DNA from: Erwinia aphidicola
GTDB taxonomy: Bacteria > Pseudomonadota > Gammaproteobacteria > Enterobacterales > Enterobacteriaceae
NCBI RefSeq assembly: GCF_024169515.1
Contig: NZ_JAMKCQ010000001.1
Coordinates: 3,410,001-3,474,000, forward strand
Direction of reading: 5' to 3'
DNA: 64,000 nucleotides
The translations under genes and the position numbers were made by a program. The stretch's first letter is position 1. Each line of letters opens with the position of its first letter. Under the pieces are notes generated by a model. That model did no database searches. It saw nothing but the letters and a program-made list of their open reading frames with translations, and was not told where the DNA came from. Shown here in pieces: positions 35,851 to 43,441 of this stretch.

Positions 35851-37610
35851 ATGAAATTGCTTGTATCTTACGTGCGATGGAGCACCAAGGCCCAAGACTC
35901 TGGTGATAGCCTACGTAGGCAGAACGATATGATCGATGCTTTTTATCGTAAGAACAGCCAGGAATATTTCATGTCTGTAACCCATCGTTACGTTGACAAA
36001 GGTAAGTCTGGATTCCACCAGCAGCACAAGGCTGAAGGGGGGGATTTCAAGCGCATGTTAGACAATGTTCTGAGTGGGTGATACCAGCGGGTAGTCTTAT
36101 CGTACTGGAAAACTTTGATCGTTCCAGTCGTGCGGATATTGATAGCGCCAGTGATGATATCAGGCAGATTCTTAGAAAGGATGTTGAAATTCTGACCTTG
36201 GGTGACAATGAACGTTACGACAAATCGTCACTTAGTGACCCTATCCGTCTAATCAAACACATCCTTATTGCTGAAAGGGCGCACCAAGAGTCTGTAGTCA
36301 AACAGGCCCGAACTGTTGCTGTCTGGAAAGCCAAAACTGATAAAGCAGTCATGTCAGGCTTACCTATGGGGAAACAGACACCAGGCTGGATAGAAATAAG
36401 CTCAGACAGGCAATCATTCACCGTGATTGAAGACAAAGCAGCCATTGTCAGAATCATATTTCAGATGCGTTTAGCGGGTCACAGCATGTTTGCCATCTGC
36501 AAATATCTTAACGAAAACAACTATCCCACGATTAATGATCGTAAAGTCCGTATCTCAAAAACGATCAAGCCTGCTTGCGGAAACTGGTCAGCCATATCTG
36601 TTAAGCACATACTGACTTCGCGCAGCGTTATCGGTTACCTTCCCGCCAAGTTCAGCACACTGGATAGAAAGATAATCCTGCGTGATGAGATACCCGACTA
36701 TTACCCCAAGATTATTGACGATCAAACGTTCAGTGCTGTTCAAACGCTTCTTGAACAGGGAGGGAAGGGGAGGCTGGCAGCAGGTGAACACTGGCAATAC
36801 GTTAATATCTTCAGGACATTGTTAAGTTGCAGATGTGGCCTGACGATGACACCTTCAGGTATCCGTAAACCTGTTTACCAGGGTACATACAGATGCACTG
36901 GTATGCATGAAGGACGCTGTAAATATGGTTCAGTGTCCCGTAAAAAGCTTGATACAGTACTCTGTACCAGACTGTTCAGCAAGCTTAGCCAGCTCTATGA
37001 CAGCAACACAGACCAGTCACAGATAAACGATCTGAAACGCAGGCTTCATATGGTTGACCGAGAACTACAGACTCTCACAGAGACCCTGCTACAACTCCCC
37101 AATATCACCCAGATACGTGATGCGCTTGCAGATAAACAACGTGATAAAGAGTCTATTCAGTCTGAGCTGAGGCGTGAAACCATGCGCATTGCATCGGTCA
37201 CAGACTTGGATTTATCAAAGCTTAACCTTGAGAATGTGCAGGGCAGGGGAGGGCAGGGCAGGGCAGGGCAGGGCAGGGCAGGGCAGGGCAGGGCAGAAGC
37301 TCATGTCATCATCAAGAAGCTGGTTAAGAGAATCACCGTTGATGGGCGTGAAAAGTTGGTAGATGTATATCTGCACAATGGGAATGTGATCAAAGGGTTT
37401 TCACTGGAAGGTGAGCGTAACCTTACCCTGACCTTTGAACAAGCAACTGACGACACACCTGATCAGGATTTCATTGCAGTAATGGGGAAAGAGTTGCCCA
37501 AAGTGTTTCCTGCTGAAGAATTTAAGGGAAGGGGTAATCCTGATTTTATAGAATGGCCTGAAGCTGATGAGCCAGACTATCCAAATGCACAAGGTGATAA
37601 AAATGAATGA
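35851..37610 (+). pseudogene. Large serine recombinase (site-specific integrase), one frameshift
   Basis: Two frames that join into one protein of about 586 residues. Frame one (35851-36081) carries the catalytic Ser11 in SYVRWSTKAQ, then DSGDSLRRQNDMIDAF and MLDNVLSG, and stops at TGA 36079. Frame two (36078-37610) continues with IPAGSLIVLENFDRSSR, the rest of the resolvase domain, the recombinase domain (VKHILTSRSVIGYLPAKF), a zinc-ribbon-like CRCG...CTGMHEGRC and a coiled coil. The frames overlap at AGTGGGTGATA; one missing G, or a -1 shift, explains it. No standard slippery heptamer is visible, so mutation is likelier than programmed shifting. A 5-bp repeat lies at 37241-37295. It is at the element end, divergent from wrbA. 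Confidence 0.85.
37241..37295 (+). repeat. (GGGCA)n pentanucleotide tandem repeat in the recombinase gene
   Basis: Eleven consecutive 5-bp units; the second is GGGGA, the other ten GGGCA, with nine perfect units in a row at 37251-37295. It encodes alternating Gln-Gly-Arg-Ala residues in the coiled-coil region. As five is not a multiple of three, gain or loss of a unit shifts the frame. The present number keeps the downstream family-like sequence (IIKKLVKRITVDGREK) in frame. Confidence 0.95.
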
Positions 37611-37788
37611 CGATTATGAAGCTTACGAAAACATGATGAATCCGCAACCACGAAATGAGGCGTTGAGACGTGAGCAACTATCCAGTGTTCAACGGGATTT
37701 GGAACCTAAAGGCCCAGAAACTCTTTACACAGATGAGAAGGGTAGAAAGTTCTATTTCAAGCAGGGTAATAGGCACTATATAAGTTAA
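37603..37788 (+). CDS. Small protein of unknown function
   Basis: 61 residues, AAGGTG before the ATG, overlapping the end of the recombinase frame by eight bases. Polar sequence MNDDYEAYENMMNPQPRNEA ending YFKQGNRHYIS. No family recognised. The overlap suggests translation coupled to the recombinase gene. Confidence 0.5.
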   Translation: MNDDYEAYENMMNPQPRNEALRREQLSSVQRDLEPKGPETLYTDEKGRKFYFKQGNRHYIS

Positions 37789-37890
37789 CCAGTTCGTATG
37801 ACCTTAATTATTGTCAATTCTAAGCAGCCTGCACATTAACCAGTACAAACTCTCAAGTTTAACGTCAAAGGGGCTTCTATGCCCCTCTGG

Positions 37891-38079
37891 TTAGCCCTGT
37901 TGCTGCTCATGCATTCTCTTAACAGCCTCTTCCCAAAGCTTATGGCAGTCACTGCACATATGTACTTCCATATCAGGTTGAGTGTCACCACATTTGGCTG
38001 TGATGAAACCACCCATTGGTTTGCCACAACCGCCTTGTAGGCGTAATTCTGCTTTACTATACGGGCTGAGATGTCCCAT
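37891..38079 (-). CDS. Small cysteine-rich protein, possible zinc ribbon
   Basis: 62 residues preceded by GGTGGTGACC. Cysteines at CGKPMGG, AKCGD and MCSDCHKLW are spaced as in a small zinc-binding fold. A longer overlapping frame on the same strand (37836-38027) lacks this pattern. Unknown function; typical of small phage-type genes. Confidence 0.45.
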   Translation of the reverse strand: MGHLSPYSKAELRLQGGCGKPMGGFITAKCGDTQPDMEVHMCSDCHKLWEEAVKRMHEQQQG

Positions 38080-38343
38080 TGGTCACCACCGTGATTATTA
38101 GGTAAGGGTGTAATTTCAGGTTTTCATTAAAAATACTTATAAATTTTGACACATACTTGACACCATCTGAAACTATCCAATTGGGTTTGAGTTAACAGTT
38201 ACCCCTTAACAGTATTCTTTACAGTAGTCTGAACAGACAAGCAAACTGGTGAGCGATCCAGCAACGTACAGGCGGTAAGCCAGTTGCTACTATGTTCCTT
38301 AACTGAGCATACCTGCAACCTACCTATACAAAAATAGAAGAAT

Positions 38344-38564
38344 ATGGATTTCCAGAGTTACAGCTTTAGTCAGCACCTTTCAGATCTCCTTCTAACTGGA
38401 CAACAGTTCATCTCTACGGTAAATCCTTCCTACCTGACATCTGGTGGCGTTTACATGCTCAGAAGCTTCGACAGGGCAGGTGAGTCAGTAACTGTCCCCA
38501 GAGTGCTGGATAGTGGCCCTGACGGTATTCTCTACATAGGCATGGCTAAGATCTTTTGCCATCG
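38344..38564 (+). pseudogene. Truncated gene with GIY-YIG-like start, cut by an IS
   Basis: The frame from ATG 38344 encodes GGVYMLRSF...DGILYIGMAKIFCHR, which resembles the GVY...YIG core of GIY-YIG nuclease domains, then runs into the IS3-family element at 38565 and stops there. Only the first 74 residues are native. The sequence on the other side of the IS does not continue it recognisably. Confidence 0.5.
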
Positions 38565-39769
38565 TGTAAGTATCCCGCTTAACCGGACCATTCACTTTTA
38601 GAGATCTTCCGACATACTGATTATGTCCTTCGAGGAGATCACCATGCGAAAAGCCCGATACACTGAACACTAAATCATCGCCGTTCTGAAATCCGTCGAA
38701 GCCGGACGCACCGTCAAAGATGTCTGCCGCGAAGCAGGAATATCTGAGGCCTAGTACTACAACTGGAAAGCAAAGTACGGCGGGATGGAAGCCTCTGATA
38801 TCAAAAAGATGAAGGATCTTGAGGACGAAAATCGCCGTCTCAAACAAATGTTTGCCGATCTCAGTCTTGAATGCCGGGCGCTGAAAGATGTCATCGAAAA
38901 AAAGCTTTAAAATCAGCGATAAAGCGTGAGCTCGTCAACTATCTGACCGCGCAGTTTACGATGAGCATACGCCAGGCATGCAGGACGTTATCGCTGAGAA
39001 GGACGGTGTATTTTTACCAGCCCGATACCCGGCGTGATGAAGCGGTGATCCAGGTGCTGACCGGGTTGGCAGAGCGCTATCCCCGCTACGGCTTTAAGAA
39101 GCTTTTTCAGGTGCTGCGCAGGCAGGGGCACGTCTGGAACCACAGCGCGTACACCGGATTTACTGTCTGCTGAAACTGAATTTTCGACGCAAGGTAAGCA
39201 ACGTCTTCCGGTGCGCAATCCGGCTCCGCTGGCAACGCCGGAAGCGCTAAATCAGAGCTGGTCTATCGATTTTTTGCAAGACACGCTGGTCTGTGGTCGG
39301 CGTTTTCGGACCTGCAACGTGGTGGATGATTTTAACCTCGATGCCCTTGCGATAGAAATCGATCTGAATATTCCTGCGCAACGAATGGTGCGGGTTCTGG
39401 ACAGGATAGTGGCGAATCGCGGATATCCGCTGAAGATGCGGATGGATAACGGCCCGGAACTGATATCACTGGCTCTGGCGCAATAGGCTGAAGAACATGG
39501 TGTGATGCTGGAATTTATCAAGCCGGGTAAGCCGACACAGAACGCGTTTATTGAGAAGTTTAACAGGACGTACCGGACAGAAATACTGGATTTTTACCTA
39601 TTCAGAACGCTGAACGAAGCACGGGGAATCACAGAGCGCTGGCTAAATGAATACAACAGTGAGCGGCCCCATGAATCCCTGAATAACCTGACACCGGAAG
39701 AATACCGGCTGATGGCTGAGAAACCGGAAATCTCAAAAAGTGTGTGGAACTTAAGCTGGGATACTTACA
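38565..39769 (+). mobile_element. Degenerate IS3-family insertion sequence (IS1222-like)
   Basis: About 1.2 kb bounded by inverted repeats: left TGTAAGTATCCCGCTTAA (38565 on) and right, read inward, TGTAAGTATCCCAGCTTAA (ending 39769), which differ by one inserted base. It holds orfA and orfB of the IS3 type. Both are broken: two stops in orfA, one frameshift and one stop in orfB. Flanking bases (TCG and ATT) do not form a 3-bp direct repeat. Confidence 0.88.
38644..38910 (+). pseudogene. IS3-family transposase OrfA, with two stop codons
   Basis: Reads MRKARYTEH*IIAVLKSVEAG, RTVKDVCREAGISEA*YYNW, KAKYGGMEASDIKKMKDLED, ENRRLKQMF, LECRALKDVIEKKL: the helix-turn-helix and leucine-zipper of IS3 OrfA, with TAA after EH and TAG after EA. 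An A7G run (38897 region) marks the usual -1 frameshift window into orfB. Confidence 0.88.
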
Positions 39770-39798
39770 ATTCCACAGTTCCAGAAATATGCTCATGA
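38871..39798 (+). pseudogene. IS3-family transposase OrfB, frameshifted and with a stop codon
   Basis: DDE integrase. MSIRQACRTLSLRRTVYFYQ and YPRYGFKKLFQVLRRQGHVW are in one frame. A missing A near 39142 moves the rest (NQSWSIDFLQDTLVCGRRFR, RMDNGPELISLALAQ) to another frame, and a TAG at 39484-39486 replaces the expected Trp codon before AEEHGVMLEFIKPGKPTQNA. The catalytic Asp and Glu regions are visible, but no active protein can be made. The normal stop is lost, so the frame reads out of the IS. Confidence 0.88.
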
Positions 39799-40123
39799 GC
39801 AGTTCGGATGGGGCGGTAAAGACGGGACAGAAACGACTCACGGTGGCAATGTGATTAAGGATTCTTGGGTAGATAAGGCTCTAACCTTCCTACACGATAA
39901 TGCTATGGCTGCTACTTCTGGTATACCTACATCTGGTTATCCACCCTTAAACAGCGGTCAGTCCTCATACCTACCACCAGCTAAGCAATATCTGACTGTT
40001 AAGCAAGACCCTATCCAGATTGCTCCGTTCAGAATTGATATCCCACTACCAAACGGTGACACCTACAGCCAGATGATTACACCAATCGTTCAGCAGCAGG
40101 TTCAGCAGCAGCACGAAGTTTAG
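39770..40123 (+). pseudogene. C-terminal gene fragment to the right of the IS
   Basis: An open frame entering from the IS border reads IPQFQKYAHEQFGWGGKDGT, then SWVDKALTFLHDNAMAATSG and ends NGDTYSQMITPIVQQQVQQQ. The Gln-rich end recalls C-termini of phage tail tape-measure proteins, but this is a weak resemblance. No start codon with a ribosome binding site is present; the 5' part is missing. Confidence 0.5.
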
Positions 40124-40382
40124 ATGATGTCTGCTCAGGGACTTCAGGGATCTTGGCAGGGGACTGGCAACAATGCAGGATTTACACCTTCATCAATAAT
40201 GCGGTCAAAGTGACAGTACAGTTCTTGAAAGCGCATCCTGACAGGTTTTCTCACCAAAGTGAGCGTATAAAAACGCTCATCTTTCACTCAAATATACGGT
40301 TGACGTATTCGTCAGTAATAGCTTACTATCCTAATGGTATCCGAAAACGGATATCACCTACCTTTCATTCGGAGATACGAAA

Positions 40383-40538
40383 ATGGCAAAAGCTAAAGCA
40401 AGAACTGTATCTACTGGTATGAGTAGGGAACAGCTCAATGCACTCGTGAAGACTACCAGAGCGGTTGCTCGTCGTAGTTCTCGTGAAACAGATTCACGCT
40501 TAGCCGAGTACAATAAAGTTCATGCCGCTTGCAATTAA
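40383..40538 (+). CDS. Small basic protein, unknown function
   Basis: 51 residues behind GGAGATACGAAA. Sequence MAKAKARTVSTGMSREQLNA, then VKTTRAVARRSSRETDSRLA. Strongly basic N-terminal half. It overlaps the start of the next gene by 17 bp, suggesting coupled translation. Confidence 0.5.
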   Translation: MAKAKARTVSTGMSREQLNALVKTTRAVARRSSRETDSRLAEYNKVHAACN

Positions 40539-40995
40539 TATTGAATGCTGCCCTAAACTTGCTGCTGATGGGCAGTTTAAACCTTTCTATGCTGAGTTTG
40601 AAGCTTACAAACTGAAAAGCGATACCCACTCTCGTCCTACCACTAAAGAACAACAAGAGTATGAATCTGTCTCTGAATTGTTTGGTAGAGATCGTGCAAA
40701 TGTTGATGAAGAACATCCCTATTACCAGAGACAAGAATCTCTTAGTCATCTACACACTAAGCAGGAAGATAGTGAGTGGGAGGACGAAGATGGTGATCGA
40801 CTTGTTCAATGGGAATGCACAAGTGATAGCTACTTAATCTACTCTTATTTCGTTTTCAGAGAAGTGCGTTACTATTATGTTGTTGATTTCATTGATAATG
40901 GTGCTCACGCCAATTGGGATAACGCAGAAGCCAAAATGATGTGGATTCAAGAAGCTAAAGCATACCGCGAATCAAAACAAGAAGCTGCGGCTTAA
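40522..40995 (+). CDS. Unrecognised acidic protein paired with the upstream small gene
   Basis: 157 residues. The first half is charged (KEQQEYESVSELFGRDRANV, DSEWEDEDGDRLVQW); the second is a compact alternating Tyr-rich stretch, SYLIYSYFVFREVRYYYVVD, FIDNGAHANWDNAEAKMM. No signal peptide, no family recognised. A basic small protein overlapping an acidic one would fit a two-component module, such as an antitoxin-toxin pair or a protein and its inhibitor, but no known motif supports that. Confidence 0.55.
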   Translation: MPLAINIECCPKLAADGQFKPFYAEFEAYKLKSDTHSRPTTKEQQEYESVSELFGRDRANVDEEHPYYQRQESLSHLHTKQEDSEWEDEDGDRLVQWECTSDSYLIYSYFVFREVRYYYVVDFIDNGAHANWDNAEAKMMWIQEAKAYRESKQEAAA

Positions 40996-41056
40996 ACTTT
41001 TAACGCAAAGCTATTGTAATAACCCCGCAGGAAAATATCCTTTGGGTTTTTTTGTT

Positions 41057-41749
41057 TTATGGATTCTGCGGTTTTCTGGCTGCTTGCTTTTCATCTGCTA
41101 ACTTTTTCATCTTGTCAGCCCGCTGATCTCTATCGTGTCTTGCTATATACCACTCATCCAAAAGCATCTCTATCATTTCAATAAGTAACATTGCCTCATC
41201 GGGACTCACTTCAACAATAGTGTTGATGTCTCTCTCCATGTGAGCGCCGATGTTACCAACCTTCCTGACACCATCGATTGCGTCCCAAATATTACTGTCT
41301 ACTTTACCTTCAAGAGCCTTTATTGCTTTGCTTAAATTTTCTTCTTTAAGCTGCCAAAAGTCTCTGATCATACCCTGCAATGCGCGTCTTGCTAAAGTAG
41401 CTGAGGACTTCGGTGATAATTCGACTATGGAGCACGCTTCTTGATAGTCCTGCCTGATCACGGAGGGTATATAGTCAGGGTAATTCTTTATGTTTGGTAC
41501 CAGATTAGAAGGGATGATAGGGATATGAGTGGGTACTTCATTAGTAGTTGATATTACACCAGAAAAATTATAAAGCGAGTTGATCTTGAGTGATACGGTC
41601 GCTCTTAAACAATCTGGATTGGGACATTTTACACCCTCAACAGTATAACGTTTAAAACCATCGCTGGTTGAAAAGTCGAAATGAGCATCTTTAGTATCAC
41701 CTTCTCTGATAACGGACGCATGATTACAGTGTGAACACACCCAAGACAT
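41057..41749 (-). CDS. DUF4145 domain protein with N-terminal zinc-binding motif
   Basis: 230 residues. N-terminal CSHCNH and CPNPDC form a likely zinc ribbon (about residues 5-48). The C-terminal DUF4145 segment is clear: LSPKSSATLARRALQGMIRD, then IDGVRKVGNIGAHMERDINT. DUF4145 is regarded as HEPN-related, and the RKVGNIGAH motif is the conserved patch of the family. Such proteins often occur in mobile elements and near defence genes. ATG preceded by AGAGAGATC. It is the last intact gene of the element and the only larger one read leftward. Confidence 0.82.
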   Translation of the reverse strand: MSWVCSHCNHASVIREGDTKDAHFDFSTSDGFKRYTVEGVKCPNPDCLRATVSLKINSLYNFSGVISTTNEVPTHIPIIPSNLVPNIKNYPDYIPSVIRQDYQEACSIVELSPKSSATLARRALQGMIRDFWQLKEENLSKAIKALEGKVDSNIWDAIDGVRKVGNIGAHMERDINTIVEVSPDEAMLLIEMIEMLLDEWYIARHDRDQRADKMKKLADEKQAARKPQNP

Positions 41750-42198
41750 GATCTCTCTCCATAGATGAAAAACTTTTCTTCAATCTACCTAAATTTTATC
41801 TTTAAAATCAATTAGATTTTATTGTGTCGTTTAGATAAGTAAGGTGACTAAAATCTTTGCCATTTTGCTACTCCCAGATTAACGCTGAGAAGTGATCGTT
41901 TGTCCGATTTGTCAGTATAGAAGATGCCCTGTCTTATGCCCGCCGTCTGAACAATATTTGCTCACCCACCGCCCGTTTAGCTTATTATTTCGCATTATTC
42001 ATTAATGAAAATTAAAGGGTAAATCAGGCTGTTCGCGGCAATCGGGGCGTCATCAGAACCACGTTTATCACGACGTTCCGCTTAATACACTATGCTTAAC
42101 AGCGCGGCGGGCATCGTGGCCTGTGCGCGAAACAGCCGGCGGCAGCATCAGCGGTCGGGGCAATTCAGTATGATGTCTTAACTATTCGGAGGTAAGAA
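41750..42198. other. Right element boundary and former wrbA upstream region
   Basis: Holds the right attachment junction (41847-41848), the stranded native wrbA start, and from 41864 on the chromosomal spacer between wrbA and ymdF. No other gene seen. Confidence 0.7.
41831..41863 (-). pseudogene. wrbA: Stranded native 5' end of wrbA
   Basis: Minus strand: ribosome binding site GGGAG, then ATG GCA AAG ATT TTA GTC and, after the junction, ACC TTA CTT ATC TAA. It encodes MAKILVTLLI and stops. The first five and a third codons are WrbA; the rest is element DNA. The original wrbA promoter presumably still reads into this 10-codon frame. Confidence 0.88.
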
Positions 42199-42384
42199 AT
42201 GGCCGAACATCGTGGTGGATCTGGAAATTTCGCTGAGAACCGTGAAAGAGCATCAGAAGCAGGGCGGAAGGGCGGAAAAGTGAGCGGGGGCAACTTCAAA
42301 AATGACCCGCAGCGCGCCTCCCTTGCAGGGGAAAAAGGTGGCCGCAACAGTCGCGGCAGCAGAAGCAAAACGGAAGAGCACTGA
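42199..42384 (+). CDS. ymdF: KGG-repeat stress protein YmdF-like
   Basis: 61 residues, GGAGG before the ATG. Repeats of the form RASEAGRKGGKVSGGNFKND, RASLAGEKGG define the KGG (con-10-like, GsiB-related) stress protein family. E. coli ymdF lies next to wrbA, as here once the element is removed. Hydrophilic, glycine-rich; probably made under stress. Confidence 0.9.
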   Translation: MAEHRGGSGNFAENRERASEAGRKGGKVSGGNFKNDPQRASLAGEKGGRNSRGSRSKTEEH

Positions 42385-42508
42385 TCTATCCCACCCGCAG
42401 CCCGCCGCCGGGCTCGCCCGGCGGCTCATCCTTACGTAGACAATAACGGCACTTGATTCCGTAAAGCGAACCCCGCACACTGACGCCAAATTTTCAGCTG
42501 GGCGCACC

Positions 42509-43408
42509 ATGTCTGCTTTTCTCTCTCGTTATAAATTCGCCGTCAACCCGCAGGAAGGGGTGCTGATCCTCATTACCATGATTTGGGGCGGGACCTTTCT
42601 TGCCGTGCATCATGCAATGACCGTCAGCGGGCCGTTCTTTTTTATTGGCGTACGCTTTGCAACGGCCGCGCTGCTGCTGGGGGCGATCTGCTGGCGCGTG
42701 CTGCGCGGGGTGACCTGGTATGAGATCAAAGCCGGTGCGCTGATAGGCCTGGCGATTGGCTGCGGCTACGGCCTGCAAACCTACGGCATGCAGACCATCT
42801 CCAGCAGTAAATCGGCGTTTATTACCGCGCTGTATGTGCCGCTGGTTCCGCTACTGCAGTGGATGTTTCTCGGCAGAATGCCGGGGCTGATGTCGTGGGT
42901 GGGCATCGTCCTGGCGTTTAGCGGCCTGCTGCTGCTGGCCGGGCCGGACGGCGGCGAACTGGCGTTTAATGCGGGGGAGATTGCCACGCTGCTCAGCACG
43001 CTGGCCATCGCCGCCGAAATCATTTTGATCAGCGCCAGTGCCGGCAAGGTGAACGTTCAGCGCGTCACGGTGATCCAGCTGGCTGCCGCGTCGCTGTTTG
43101 GCTTTCTGATGATGGTGCCCAACGGAGAGTCGCTGCCGCCGTTCAGCCCGTACCTGCTGTACAGCGCGGTCGGGTTGGGGGTCGCCAGCGCGTTGATTCA
43201 GGTCACGATGAACTGGGCGCAGCGCAGCGTATCGCCAACGCGTGCCACGGTGATTTATGCCGGTGAACCGGTGTGGGCAGGGATTGTTGGGCGTATTGCC
43301 GGGGAGCGCCTGCCCGCCGTTGCGCTGCTGGGCGGGGCGCTGATTGTGTTGGGCGTATTAATCAGCGAATTGAAGCTGAAAAAACGCAATAAATCGGCGC
43401 TATCGTAG
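42509..43408 (+). CDS. DMT superfamily transporter (EamA type)
   Basis: 299 residues with ten hydrophobic segments in two EamA halves, about residues 15-145 (GVLILITMIWGGTFLAVHHA) and 160-290 (EPVWAGIVGRIAGERLPAVA). Family: drug/metabolite exporters. Substrate unknown. Between ymdF and the rut operon; convergent with rutG, with a palindrome after its stop. E. coli has no gene here. Confidence 0.9.
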   Translation: MSAFLSRYKFAVNPQEGVLILITMIWGGTFLAVHHAMTVSGPFFFIGVRFATAALLLGAICWRVLRGVTWYEIKAGALIGLAIGCGYGLQTYGMQTISSSKSAFITALYVPLVPLLQWMFLGRMPGLMSWVGIVLAFSGLLLLAGPDGGELAFNAGEIATLLSTLAIAAEIILISASAGKVNVQRVTVIQLAAASLFGFLMMVPNGESLPPFSPYLLYSAVGLGVASALIQVTMNWAQRSVSPTRATVIYAGEPVWAGIVGRIAGERLPAVALLGGALIVLGVLISELKLKKRNKSALS

Positions 43409-43428
43409 GGATCGGGCATGCCCGACCC
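43408..43428. repeat. REP-like palindrome between a DMT transporter gene and rutG
   Basis: Core TCGGGCATGCCCGA, extended to GGG/CCC with one mismatch, in a convergent gap. Shares the CGGGCAT/ATGCCCG core with the palindrome at 50336-50362. May act as a bidirectional terminator despite the missing T run. Confidence 0.65.
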
Positions 43429-43441
43429 GCAGCCGATGGGA

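Larger units (their letters stand above)
35769..41848. mobile_element. Small integrative element inserted in wrbA codon 6
   Basis: Joining the wrbA sequence right of 41848 (ATG GCA AAG ATT TTA GT) to that left of 35769 (G CTC TAT TAC) restores MAKILVLYYS exactly, so everything between is an insertion of about 6.08 kb. The shared crossover dinucleotide is GT (minus strand) at 35769-35770 and 41847-41848. Sites on the two sides are otherwise only partly alike, as expected for attL and attR of a large serine recombinase, whose gene starts 81 bp inside the left boundary. The interior is AT-richer than the chromosome and holds damaged and small genes. It looks like a decayed prophage or integrative element. 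Confidence 0.9.

Noticed and set aside
35371..35895. 174-codon leftward frame overlapping wrbA
   Set aside because: It is out of frame with wrbA, whose protein is clearly recognisable, and crosses the element junction; a shadow frame.
36050..36085. Programmed ribosomal frameshift in the recombinase
   Set aside because: Not ruled out, but AGTGGGTGATA has no X-XXY-YYZ heptamer and no obvious downstream structure; a one-base loss is simpler.
37251..37295. Repeat considered as a CRISPR or iteron array
   Set aside because: Units are 5 bp with no spacers, inside a coding frame; a simple sequence repeat.
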